From Lachnospiraceae bacterium (GTDB lineage: Bacteria; Bacillota; Clostridia; Lachnospirales; Lachnospiraceae), in contig JAIKYU010000027.1 in NCBI GenBank assembly GCA_024682835.1, positions 1 through 64,000 of the forward strand: a DNA stretch of 64,000 nucleotides, in the 5' to 3' direction. The translations under genes and the position numbers were made by a program. Below, piece by piece: positions 27,907 through 37,611 of this stretch (its first letter is position 1; each line of letters begins with the position of its first letter). A model generated the notes under the pieces. It made no database searches. It had not been told where the DNA came from and saw only the letters and a list, made by a program, of their open reading frames with translations.

Positions 27907-29925
27907 CTACTGCACCCGCAGTGCGGAATATCCTTCCACATTCAGGGAGAAATCCGAACGATCCAGCGAGAAATTCGGATTGTAATACGGATCTCCCGCC
28001 TCCAGCACTTCGCGCCATCTGTCGCGGAACCGTTCGCATTCCCTTTCGTAGCGGGCCGCATTCTCTCCTGTCAAATCGTCCCCCCGCGAGGCGGATTCAT
28101 AATGGGTCAGCTCCGCGAAGGGCGTAAAGACATTCACATATCCCTTCTGTCTGAGCTTCAGGCAGAAGTCCACATCATTGAGCGATACGGCCAGCCGCTC
28201 GTCAAAGCCGCCGACCTCGTCATACTTGCTTCGCTCGACCATCAGGCAGGCTGCCGTCACGGCGGACATATTCTGCGCATAGCACAGTCTCCCCATATAT
28301 CCGAGATTCTGTCCGGCCTGCTTGTAATGCACATGCCCGGCCGTTCGGTGCGCACCGAGTCCCAGGACGATTCCCGCGTGCTGGATCTTCCGGTCGGGGA
28401 AATAGAGCTTGGCGCCGACAGCACCCACATCCTCGCGCTGCGCATACATCAGCATCTCTTCCATCCAGTTGATCGTGATCACCTCGGTGTCGTTGTTTAA
28501 CAGGAGAATGTACTGGCCCCTGGCCTGCCGGACGCCGAAATTGACCACCGCCGAGAAGTTGAACGACTCCTCCGCCCTGCGGTGGAAATCAAGCACCCGG
28601 ATCCGTTCCCGCATGGGGCCGTCCTCAAATGATTCATAAAGGCTGGCAATCTCCCGGGTCGTCGACCCGTTCTCCACGATAATGATCTCATAATTATCCC
28701 ACGTGGAACGGGTGTAGATCGACTCCACCAGGCGCTGTAAATCCTTTGCGTGGTCGCAGTTGGGAATGATGATGGAGATTCTGGGCGTCTCGCGGATCTC
28801 GTAACTGATTTTGAAGATCGTCTCGAAGGCCCGGGTGCTGGTGATCTGGAAATGCTCAAAGCCGTGCCTGCGCAGGTGATCCGCCACCGCGCCTCTCGCC
28901 GCCTCGATCGCATAGTGCTTTGCTTCAATATTGGACGCCGTGGAGCCGGCATGGGAACGCCAGTAATACAACAGACGCGGGATGTGCACGATCTTCTGCG
29001 CACGGTCGGTGAGCCTGAGGATCATATCATGATCCTGACTGCCGTCATACTGCGAACGGAAAAGCTCCTGTCCGTCGAGGAGCGAGCGCCTGAACATGGA
29101 AAAATGGCAGATGTAGTTATTGGCCCTGAGGTTGTCGATGGCATAGTCCGGCTTGAAATGCATGGTGATCATCCGGTTGATGTCATCCCCTTTGAAGGTC
29201 GCCTCATCACAATACAGATAGTCGGCGCCCTTCTCATTGATCTCCCGCACATACGCATACAGCGCGGAGGGATGCAGCACATCGTCGTGATCCAGCAGCG
29301 CGATGAAATCCCCCTCCGCCAGGGTAAGCGCCGCGTTGGTGTTGCCGGAGATGCCCTTATTCTCCGGAAGATGCCTGTAGATGATCCGCTCGTCATTTTC
29401 CGCATAGCTGCGGGCAATCAGTCCGACCGCCGCATGATCCAGATCCGAGCCGTCCGCCAGACAGAGCTCCCAGTTCGGATAGGTCTGGGCCAGTACCGAT
29501 TCGATCATTTCCCTGAGATATTTCTCCGGCGTGTTGTACAGGGGGGTCAGGATACTGATCTTGACCATCGAGGCAAAGCGCGCCTGCGATTCCTCTTTGC
29601 GCTGCTCCTCATTCGGAAAGCTCTCCGTGCCGTAGTAGGAGAACGCCTGTCTCTCCTTTCTTTTGTAGCGGATTCTGGCAATGACCCCGCGGAGACTCCC
29701 CTGATTCCGCAGCCGGTCGAATTGCCGGATCACCCAGTGCATCACGGCACGCGCGGGCGCAGAAGCCTTCCAGATCGGATTTCCCTTGATCCGGTTCAGC
29801 TGGAACTCCAGCTCCCTCTTCTCATTTTCCAGCATGGCCACCCGTTCGGCCAGGGCGGCACTCTTGAGCTTTTCTCTCGCCAGCGCATCAAATTCCCGCG
29901 TTGCGACTCTTCTTTCCTCTTCCAT
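27907..29925 (-). CDS. tandem GT2 glycosyltransferase with N-terminal coiled-coil-like region
   Basis: Coiled-coil-like N-terminus, then ISILTPLYNTPEKYLREMIESVLAQTYPNWELCLADGSD and a second ISIIIPNCDHAKDLQRLVESIYTRSTWDNYEIIIVENGS...LLLNNDTEVI. Confidence 0.88.
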   Translation of the reverse strand: MEEERRVATREFDALAREKLKSAALAERVAMLENEKRELEFQLNRIKGNPIWKASAPARAVMHWVIRQFDRLRNQGSLRGVIARIRYKRKERQAFSYYGTESFPNEEQRKEESQARFASMVKISILTPLYNTPEKYLREMIESVLAQTYPNWELCLADGSDLDHAAVGLIARSYAENDERIIYRHLPENKGISGNTNAALTLAEGDFIALLDHDDVLHPSALYAYVREINEKGADYLYCDEATFKGDDINRMITMHFKPDYAIDNLRANNYICHFSMFRRSLLDGQELFRSQYDGSQDHDMILRLTDRAQKIVHIPRLLYYWRSHAGSTASNIEAKHYAIEAARGAVADHLRRHGFEHFQITSTRAFETIFKISYEIRETPRISIIIPNCDHAKDLQRLVESIYTRSTWDNYEIIIVENGSTTREIASLYESFEDGPMRERIRVLDFHRRAEESFNFSAVVNFGVRQARGQYILLLNNDTEVITINWMEEMLMYAQREDVGAVGAKLYFPDRKIQHAGIVLGLGAHRTAGHVHYKQAGQNLGYMGRLCYAQNMSAVTAACLMVERSKYDEVGGFDERLAVSLNDVDFCLKLRQKGYVNVFTPFAELTHYESASRGDDLTGENAARYERECERFRDRWREVLEAGDPYYNPNFSLDRSDFSLNVEGYSALRVQ

Positions 29926-29949
29926 CTGGCTCCTTTGTCTACGATCGTT

Positions 29950-32208
29950 CTACTCTGACACAGCCCGTTCGGGGCCGATCCACATCCTGTTTTCCACCCA
30001 GTTGACCAGCCGCTGTCTGGAGGTCTTGTCAATTGCCAGCATGCCGATCTGATACAGGCCCTCCGGCAGAGCTTCCTTTTCCAGCCGCACCCGGTATCCG
30101 GTCAGATCGACGTGGATCTGATCCGCAAGTCTGTCCCTGATATCCGGCCGATACCAGTCATTCGCCGGAAGAGACCAGACATCCGCGTCCGGAACCAGTG
30201 CTTTGCCCGTTCCGTCCGCCGTGTCCCTCTCCACCAGTCTGCGCAGCAGCAGACGCCTGTCATAGCAGGCATTGTCCGCGCCGATGACAAAAGCATAGCC
30301 CTTCAAATAGTAACCGGTTGCCGCATCCCCTCTTTTTCCGGTGATCCAGTACTCCAGCGTGTCACAGTACTCCACACCGACGCGCAGGACCGGATCAACC
30401 GGGACGTCCTTAAGTCCCTCCGTGTGATGGGAAAGATTACCGAAAGGCAGCTCCTCCGGCTCCGTTACCTCATAGAGCGGCGTGATGTCGCTGATATGCT
30501 CGTCCTCCACCAGGTGCGGCGAGTAGAAGGGATCTATGTTGTACAGCTGTTCATGTCTCCCCATCAGGATCCGGTGCTCGCCGGCCAGGCGTTCCATCTT
30601 GGCCTGATCCAGCGTGTCCAGTCCCCGGGAAAGGGATTCATGATGTCTGAGCATCACATGATTGCACTGCACATTGTAAAAGCCCTGTTCATAAAGGGTG
30701 TAGCACAGATCCACATCGTTGAAGGCCACAGCCATGTCTTCCGGCAATCCCCCGGCGGCTTCATACTTCTCCCGGCCGATCATCAGGCAGGCGCCGGTCA
30801 CGCCCAGCAGATCGTGGATACCGCGATTGAAACCGAAGTAATGCACCTTTTCATCACTCAGGTACTGGAGCTTATGCATGGGACCGAGCCGCACGTTGGT
30901 GACACCGGCGTGCTGAATCTTGCGTTTCACATACCCGCCATCGCGCGGATCCGCCGGCCGTCCGGTCTCGTTTTCCGGATCCTGCTCCGGATAGAGAAGC
31001 TTTGCTCCCACGGCACCGACATACGGCCGCACGGCCATCAGCGTCATCTCCTTAAGCCACCCCGGCGATTCCGCCGTGATATCGTCATTCAAAAAGAGCA
31101 GCAGCCCGCCCTTCGAGGACTGTGCGCCCAGATTACACATCCTCGAGAAATTGAACTCCATGGGCTGATGGATGTACCGGATGTTGGTCAGCCCGTTTGT
31201 CCGCGGCATTTTGGCCACAAAATTGGCAATCAGCAGTTTGTTGTAGCCCGTGCTCCCGTTGTCGACGATGATAATCTCGTACGGACAGGATGAATCACAG
31301 GTCTCCGCGATGGAATCCAGACACTTCTTCAGAATGTCCGGATGATCCTTGGTCGGGATAATGATGGAAACCAGGCGGTCAGAGACATCCTCCGGCATCC
31401 CGGACATCGGCAGGAGGAAGTGCGCGGATTTGTTGACTGCCGCCGTCGGATACTTTCTGCCGTGGAAAAGATCCCGGCCCTCCTCCAGGTGAAACAGGAT
31501 CTCTCCGATATGGCCGACGGGAAACTCTTCTCCCCGGCGCCGCAAAAACCCTCCGGCCGCAGTGGCCACCTTGAGAAACAGCGCATCCGCCAGACCGCTC
31601 AGAAGCTTGCCCCTCGTTTTTTTCTGCTCCTCCGTGAGCGTCTCCGCAGGTGCGTGGAGCAGCGCGTTTTTCAACACACTGCCGCGCACGGCAAAAACAC
31701 TGCCCACATAGAAGGAGGACAGATAGGTATCCGGCGACCAGTCCGGCTTGAAATAAGGTTGATCGTAGCTTCCGTCCGGAAGCAGCACATCCTCGTCCCC
31801 GTAGACAAGCTTTCCCGTCGGGTGCTCCGTAAACCATCTGTAGATGAGCGGAGCCGCGCTTGCGGACAGTCGCCCCTCCTTTCTGGCAAAGATGACGATC
31901 TCGCTGTCCTCACACTTTAACAGCGCGCCGCTCTCAATAAATTTCTCGATATCCGTATACAGCACGCAGAGCAGGCAGGGAATCTCCACATCGGACGCTC
32001 CCTCCGCGCCGGCGGGTGCGCTCTCCGTTTCCGTCTGTTCCGCCGCGTCCCCAAAATACCGCACCGTGCAGCTTCCCGCGAGGCCGATAAACAATTCGCG
32101 TCCACGCTCCCACCGGTCATGGGTTTCTCTGAGTTCCTCCAGCCGCTTTTCATACTGCCTGTCCTGTCTGCCGATCAGTATGCCGCGTACCCTGTCCTTG
32201 ATTGCCAC
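29950..32208 (-). CDS. GT2 glycosyltransferase, multidomain
   Basis: VSIIIPTKDHPDILKKCLDSIAETCDSSCPYEIIIVDNGSTGYNK...LLLFLNDDITAESPGWL. Confidence 0.87.
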   Translation of the reverse strand: MAIKDRVRGILIGRQDRQYEKRLEELRETHDRWERGRELFIGLAGSCTVRYFGDAAEQTETESAPAGAEGASDVEIPCLLCVLYTDIEKFIESGALLKCEDSEIVIFARKEGRLSASAAPLIYRWFTEHPTGKLVYGDEDVLLPDGSYDQPYFKPDWSPDTYLSSFYVGSVFAVRGSVLKNALLHAPAETLTEEQKKTRGKLLSGLADALFLKVATAAGGFLRRRGEEFPVGHIGEILFHLEEGRDLFHGRKYPTAAVNKSAHFLLPMSGMPEDVSDRLVSIIIPTKDHPDILKKCLDSIAETCDSSCPYEIIIVDNGSTGYNKLLIANFVAKMPRTNGLTNIRYIHQPMEFNFSRMCNLGAQSSKGGLLLFLNDDITAESPGWLKEMTLMAVRPYVGAVGAKLLYPEQDPENETGRPADPRDGGYVKRKIQHAGVTNVRLGPMHKLQYLSDEKVHYFGFNRGIHDLLGVTGACLMIGREKYEAAGGLPEDMAVAFNDVDLCYTLYEQGFYNVQCNHVMLRHHESLSRGLDTLDQAKMERLAGEHRILMGRHEQLYNIDPFYSPHLVEDEHISDITPLYEVTEPEELPFGNLSHHTEGLKDVPVDPVLRVGVEYCDTLEYWITGKRGDAATGYYLKGYAFVIGADNACYDRRLLLRRLVERDTADGTGKALVPDADVWSLPANDWYRPDIRDRLADQIHVDLTGYRVRLEKEALPEGLYQIGMLAIDKTSRQRLVNWVENRMWIGPERAVSE

Positions 32209-32219
32209 TTTCTACACCC

Positions 32220-34373
32220 TCACTCCTGCATATTTCTGCCGCGTCTTTTCAGCTTTGCAAACAGTCCGCCGCGCTCCTCTTCTGTCTCATGCAGCGGGAA
32301 GCCTTCACTCTCGTTCAGGCCCTCCTCGACGGAGCCCGCCACCTCCGCGGGCAAAAGCGCCGTCGTCAGAGTGACGGTCAGCCGGTTCTTCTTCTCCCGC
32401 TCCGCCACCGCAATGCCGAATTCAATTCCCGGATCATCCTTGGCAAACAGAATGCTGTCCGCACCGATCCAACGCCCGTTCGGATGAATCGTCACCACCG
32501 GTGCCCGCTCACCTACGGACACTCCGTTCCACGCCACCCGCTGCAGGGTCACAAGACAGGGGACAAATGCCGGATCAATTCGAAGCGCCCGGGTCCCCGG
32601 GAGCAGATCGATCTCGAGCGTAATCGCATGATGCCTGTTGTAGTGTTCATCGGCAAAATAGGAATTATCCTCCGAGAAACCCTCACCGATATCACTGTAG
32701 ATCTGCACCGTGAGCGGATCCCTCTCCTGAAGCGTCTCCGTTTCCACCTCCAGCTCCCTGGGCACGGTTGCACGCTTGCCGATTCCCTTCCAGATCTCCA
32801 CCAGACTTAAGCGATCGCCGGTGACATACTTCTGAAAGCTTGCCTCCTCCGCGATCAGACGGTCCACTTCCTCCTTCGTAAGATCCAGTTCCTCGTAGAA
32901 CGGCTTCGGATCGAGCACACGCCGCTTTTTGTCCTCGAGCCGGTAGCAGTAGATAGCCCGGAACGCGATGTCCCGCGCGGGAATCCGCTTTCCCCAGGTC
33001 CACTCATAATCAATGACCGTCCAGATCGGGCCGTTCACCAGAATGTTCGGGAAGATGAGATCAAAATCCGCTACCGCTTCCTCCTCCCCGTAGCGGATAC
33101 GCCGCAGGTACTCCGCGAAAAGCCGGTGGAAGTTGACCATATCATCCTTGAAAAGACAGTAATCCAGCAGCTCCGAAAGCGGAATCCCCGCTGCAAACGA
33201 GAATTTCGCAACCGTTCCCGTCGCATCCAGCTGGCAGTCGTTGATCTCCAGATCACTCCCGCGGAAGCGGTTGGCCAGCGCCGTATAGGCGGATCGCATA
33301 CTTTTCACATGCTCCGTAGCCGCCGGTGTCAGGGGATGTTTTTCGATCACCCGCCGGCCATCCGGCTCGATGGTGATATCCGTGCGGATCCGGAACTCCT
33401 CCGCACGGTCTCCGGAGTACTTGGAAAAAATCGTGGAGAAGCCCGGACCGATCACCAGTTCAAAGGAGTTGGCAAAGGTCGGATACAGTCCGTCGCGGAT
33501 CAGTCCCTCATAGGCACGCTTCTCGTTGAACAGGATCAGCCGGTCGCTGTCATAATTGTAGACATTGTCCATCAGATCGCTCGCCCGGGGAAGGTACTGA
33601 TCGGAGAAAAGCAGATTCATAAACTTGTAGTCCGGATACGGATAGTAGAAATGGTAATTCTGTATACCGAGACTCTTGAGGATCCGGATCAGCCCGTTGC
33701 GGGAGAAGGTGGTGGCCACGGAGTCCGGACGGTAGCCCTGAATTCCCGAAAAATAAGTTCCCAGATGATCCTCCACACAGCCCGCGAAATACTTCAGACC
33801 CAGACGGTTCTCGATCGCGATGACGATCCGTCCGCCGGGCGTCAGATGTCTGAACAGCATCCGCAGAAAATTCTCATACGGCTGCTCGGTCCCGATATAC
33901 CCCTGGGCGTACTCAAACACGCCGATCAGGAAAATGAAATCATAGTTGGCCGGCAGATCCGGTTCAATATCACGGAAATTGCCGACATGAATTGTCACAT
34001 TGCTGCAGGTGTTATTGCGCACCGCATTGATTTCGCTCCGCTTCCTGGAGAGATCGACCGCCGTGACCTCTCCCGCTTTGGCGGCCAGCATGCCCGTGAT
34101 GGCTCCGCATCCGCTTCCGACCTCCAGCACACGCTCGTCTCCCCTCATCGGAATCCACTCGATGATGTTGCTGCGCTCTCTGGAGAGATGATAGAAGATC
34201 GGCCAGCTCCGCTCCTGCTCGATGATCGACGGAAACTCCTCCGGGCGGTGATTGCGGACAATGCCGAGAATCTCGTCCTCCACCTCTCCGTCGCTGTAAA
34301 GATCCATTCCGGAGTAATGCCGGAAATTCAATGTCACTTCGCCGATTTTAAAGATTTCCTGCTGCATAGGCAC
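32220..34373 (-). CDS. SAM methyltransferase fused to a kinase-like domain (WbdD-like architecture)
   Basis: MT motif I VLEVGSGCGAITGML; later DFDLIFPNILVNGPIWTVIDYEWTW resembles the catalytic/metal-binding loops of APH/choline-kinase folds; C-terminal beta-rich region. Confidence 0.65.
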   Translation of the reverse strand: MPMQQEIFKIGEVTLNFRHYSGMDLYSDGEVEDEILGIVRNHRPEEFPSIIEQERSWPIFYHLSRERSNIIEWIPMRGDERVLEVGSGCGAITGMLAAKAGEVTAVDLSRKRSEINAVRNNTCSNVTIHVGNFRDIEPDLPANYDFIFLIGVFEYAQGYIGTEQPYENFLRMLFRHLTPGGRIVIAIENRLGLKYFAGCVEDHLGTYFSGIQGYRPDSVATTFSRNGLIRILKSLGIQNYHFYYPYPDYKFMNLLFSDQYLPRASDLMDNVYNYDSDRLILFNEKRAYEGLIRDGLYPTFANSFELVIGPGFSTIFSKYSGDRAEEFRIRTDITIEPDGRRVIEKHPLTPAATEHVKSMRSAYTALANRFRGSDLEINDCQLDATGTVAKFSFAAGIPLSELLDYCLFKDDMVNFHRLFAEYLRRIRYGEEEAVADFDLIFPNILVNGPIWTVIDYEWTWGKRIPARDIAFRAIYCYRLEDKKRRVLDPKPFYEELDLTKEEVDRLIAEEASFQKYVTGDRLSLVEIWKGIGKRATVPRELEVETETLQERDPLTVQIYSDIGEGFSEDNSYFADEHYNRHHAITLEIDLLPGTRALRIDPAFVPCLVTLQRVAWNGVSVGERAPVVTIHPNGRWIGADSILFAKDDPGIEFGIAVAEREKKNRLTVTLTTALLPAEVAGSVEEGLNESEGFPLHETEEERGGLFAKLKRRGRNMQE

Positions 34374-34381
34374 CGCCGTCT

Positions 34382-35662
34382 CTATTCCACCGTGATTTGG
34401 GAATTCATGTCATAATAACCGACCGTATTCTTGTCCGACACCACCGTCATGGCCAGTGCGTCGTACCGTCGCTCGTAAACCGTAAAATCATCTCCTTCAA
34501 AGCCCGTCACACCGAAGGAGAGAAGATATTCCCCTCCCTGCAGGTCGATGGTCTGCCTGAAGCGGATGGTTTTCCTTTCCCCTGCCCGGACGCTTTCAAG
34601 AAACGCCTTTTCCACCATGGTATTGGTGCCGGTGATCTCAATTCCCAGCGCATTCTTGATGGTAAAGGCAAAAATCGGCTTTTCGATATCGCGGAGGATT
34701 TCCACCTCCATGGTCACCTCGCAGACACTCCCCTTGATGATTGCAGCCGTTTTGCGTCCCTGATCGTCCGAAAGAGACACGGAAAGAATCCGCGCACCGC
34801 CGTTGCCGTACTGGAGTTCCTCGCTTTTTGCGCCCTTTTGAACGGCATCCCGCGCTTTGGCGCGTATTTCCTCGTCATCCAGCAGGTTCTTTTCTCCGCT
34901 GCCCTGCACGGGGGTCTGTCCGACCAGCACCTGCTTATACAGGTCAATCATCTTTTTCGGTGTGCCCTCCCCGAGCTTTCTGCCCCGGTGCAGGAGCACC
35001 GCGCGGTCGCAATACTTGCTGATGCTCGAAAGGTCATGGGAGACAAAGAGAATCGTCTTGCCCTGCTCCTTGAACTCCTCAAATTTGTGATAGCATTTGG
35101 CCTGAAAGAACACATCGCCCACCGAGAGAGCCTCATCCACAATCAGGATTTCCGGGTCGATGTTGATGGCAACCGCAAAGGCCAGCCGGACAAACATACC
35201 GCTGGAATAGGTCTTGCACGGCTGATAGACATAGTCCCCGATATCCGCAAAAGCCAGGATCTCATCCAGCCTGGCGTTGATTTCCTCCTCGGAAAAGCCG
35301 ATCATCATCCCGTTCAGGTAGATATTGTCTATCCCGTTGTACTCCATGTTGAAACCCGCACCCAGCTCAAGCAGCGCGGAGATCCTGCCGTCCACCTGCA
35401 CCTCACCCTGTGTGGGCGTCAGCACACCGGTGATGATCTTTAAAAGCGTTGACTTGCCCGAGCCGTTGGTTCCGATAATGCCGACGGTTTCTCCTCTGCC
35501 GATCGTCAGATCGATATGATCAAGCGCCAGATGTTCGCTGTAGAGCTTTTTCGAGGTCAGACGCAGCGCATCCCGCAGCCGGTCGGAGGGCTTGCCGTAC
35601 AGCTTGTATTTTTTCGATATACCGGAAACGATAATAGCCGGTTTCGTCATGGACATTTTCAT
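34382..35662 (-). CDS. wzt: polysaccharide ABC exporter ATPase with C-terminal Wzt_C-like domain
   Basis: VGIIGTNGSGKSTLLKIITGVLTPTQGEVQVDGRISALLELGAGFNMEYNGIDNIYLNG; extra C-terminal ~145 aa starting YGNGGARILSVSL. Confidence 0.92.
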   Translation of the reverse strand: MKMSMTKPAIIVSGISKKYKLYGKPSDRLRDALRLTSKKLYSEHLALDHIDLTIGRGETVGIIGTNGSGKSTLLKIITGVLTPTQGEVQVDGRISALLELGAGFNMEYNGIDNIYLNGMMIGFSEEEINARLDEILAFADIGDYVYQPCKTYSSGMFVRLAFAVAINIDPEILIVDEALSVGDVFFQAKCYHKFEEFKEQGKTILFVSHDLSSISKYCDRAVLLHRGRKLGEGTPKKMIDLYKQVLVGQTPVQGSGEKNLLDDEEIRAKARDAVQKGAKSEELQYGNGGARILSVSLSDDQGRKTAAIIKGSVCEVTMEVEILRDIEKPIFAFTIKNALGIEITGTNTMVEKAFLESVRAGERKTIRFRQTIDLQGGEYLLSFGVTGFEGDDFTVYERRYDALAMTVVSDKNTVGYYDMNSQITVE

Positions 35663-35713
35663 TCCTCTGTATACTGCCGCCTGTCTGTCAGGCGCCGCCG
35701 GGTTGCCAGCCGG

Positions 35714-36724
35714 TTACAGCACATCGGCGAAATGGATCTTTGACCGCTTAAACACCAGCGAGCCGAACAGGAAGACCGACACCGCAAAGATCCAGAAATA
35801 GGTCGACGAATAAAAGTGCTGCCAGAACCAGCCCTCCCCGTAGATCGACATGCGGTATCCTTCCACAATGTAGGTCATGGGGTTGAGCTTGATGATCCAC
35901 TTGTACCGGTCGTCCAGCATCCCGATATTCCACAGGATCGGGGTCGCCCAGGTGCCCAGCTGCAGCACGATGGAAATGATCTGCAGCAGATCCCGGAAAA
36001 ACACCACCACGGCGCAGGTCGTGTAGCTGATCGCCAGCACAAGAAAAAACTCGCAGAAGCCGTAATAGAATATCTGGAGGGTGTACACCGTCGGATAATA
36101 GCCGTACAGCGCCGCGACCACGAGGCAGACACCCGCAAAGAAAACATGAATCACAGTTGCCGCCAGGATCTTGATCAGCGGGAGAATGCTGATTTTGAAC
36201 AGCACCTTCTTGACCAGATAATTGTACTCCAATAACGCCGTCGTTCCGTTCATCAACGCCTCCTGGAAGTAAAACCAGGGGACCAGTCCGGCCGTCAGGA
36301 ATAGCACATACGGAATATCCATACCGCCGGCCGCCATCTCCGAGCGCGCCTTGAAAATCCGGTCGAAGACGAACCAGTACATCATGACCGTCACCACCGG
36401 CTGCAGCAGCGCCCAGACCACGCCCATGTAGGAGCCCGCGTATCGTTTTTTAAAGTCGTTGATGGCAAGCCTCGTGATCAGCCGTCTGGAATGAAACAGC
36501 TCCACAGGCAGCACCATCCATCGGTCATAGAAGGCGGCAAACACAAATACTGCCAGCCCCAGAAGCACGCAGGCGCAGATTTTTTTCAGACGTTCCGTCT
36601 CCCAGTCCGCAAGCGGATTGGTGTGCAGCACCACCGCCAGCGCCAGTCCGCAGGCGGCGCCGATAAATATCGTCAGAATCAGCTTTTTATATCGGATCCC
36701 CGGTGTCTGCTGTTCTGTCATCAT
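35714..36724 (-). CDS. wzm: polysaccharide ABC exporter permease (Wzm/TagG family)
   Basis: NDFKKRYAGSYMGVVWALLQPVVTVMMYWFVFDRIF...YNYLVKKVLFKISILPLIKI...WATPILWNIGMLDDRYKWIIKLNPMTYIVEGYR. ATG 36724 overlaps upstream TGA. Confidence 0.93.
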   Translation of the reverse strand: MMTEQQTPGIRYKKLILTIFIGAACGLALAVVLHTNPLADWETERLKKICACVLLGLAVFVFAAFYDRWMVLPVELFHSRRLITRLAINDFKKRYAGSYMGVVWALLQPVVTVMMYWFVFDRIFKARSEMAAGGMDIPYVLFLTAGLVPWFYFQEALMNGTTALLEYNYLVKKVLFKISILPLIKILAATVIHVFFAGVCLVVAALYGYYPTVYTLQIFYYGFCEFFLVLAISYTTCAVVVFFRDLLQIISIVLQLGTWATPILWNIGMLDDRYKWIIKLNPMTYIVEGYRMSIYGEGWFWQHFYSSTYFWIFAVSVFLFGSLVFKRSKIHFADVL

Positions 36725-37551
36725 TCCTCTCCATAGTTGCTTCCCGCAGTTTCTGTGGGTTCCCCGGGCGGCACCGTCACGCCGGCCGACGGATCGGGTG
36801 TCCATGTCCCCGGCACGGCTCCGGTCAAAGCTCCGGTCATGCCTTCGCCCGGCATGCCAGCCCCGGCCGTTCCGTCAGACCCCCCTTCACCTGCTCCGGT
36901 CATGCCGTCTGCTGCATTCTCCGCAGAACGTCCGGATGCGCCCCCGGTTGCGTCCGTCTTTTCGGAAGGCAACGGCTGATCTATCTTTACCACCACCGGC
37001 GCGGAGGGCACCTCATATCCCTGGACACCGAGCAGATAAAGCCGATAGCTGCCGTTCTCCAAACCGGTCATGTCCAGCTGTCCGTCCCGGTCCGTATCGG
37101 TCCAGGTTCGTTCCCTGCCGGTTCCCGGAAGCTTCGCGGTCACCTGAAACGCCACGCCGCTCTCAAGTCCTCCGCGCTCATTGATCACGGAAAGATGGAT
37201 GCTGTCCCCGTTTACCGTCGCCTGCAGGGTCAGCTGCTCATCGCTTCCGTCACTGATCCCGCGCACATCCCGCATGGGATCAAAGAAACTCTCATCGTAG
37301 AGAAAGCCCCGGGGTTGATTCCCGATCAATTCCCCATAGGCAACAAAGCCGCTGTCCGCGACCTGCAGCGCTCCCTCTGCTGCCGCGACACCTGCTTCCG
37401 TCCCGGTTGATCCGTCCGCCGTCGCCGCGGCGGACCCTGAATTTCCTGTATGACGCCTGTTCCCTGTATTGGCCGCATACACCACCAGAAGAATCAGTGC
37501 GATTGCGCTGATTGACAGCAGTACCGCCAGGCGTACTGTCTTCGCATCCAT
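36721..37551 (-). CDS. type-II membrane-anchored protein with Cna-B-like domain and low-complexity tail
   Basis: N-terminal TM RLAVLLSISAIALILLVVYAA; FQVTAKLPGTGRERTWTDTDRDGQLDMTGLENGSYRLYLLGVQGY; Gly/Thr/Pro-rich C-terminus. Confidence 0.7.
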   Translation of the reverse strand: MDAKTVRLAVLLSISAIALILLVVYAANTGNRRHTGNSGSAAATADGSTGTEAGVAAAEGALQVADSGFVAYGELIGNQPRGFLYDESFFDPMRDVRGISDGSDEQLTLQATVNGDSIHLSVINERGGLESGVAFQVTAKLPGTGRERTWTDTDRDGQLDMTGLENGSYRLYLLGVQGYEVPSAPVVVKIDQPLPSEKTDATGGASGRSAENAADGMTGAGEGGSDGTAGAGMPGEGMTGALTGAVPGTWTPDPSAGVTVPPGEPTETAGSNYGEE

Positions 37552-37611
37552 TGGAAGATTTCGTATCTCCTCTGCCTGAATAATTCTCCGATCATTTCCT
37601 GTCCGCCCTCA

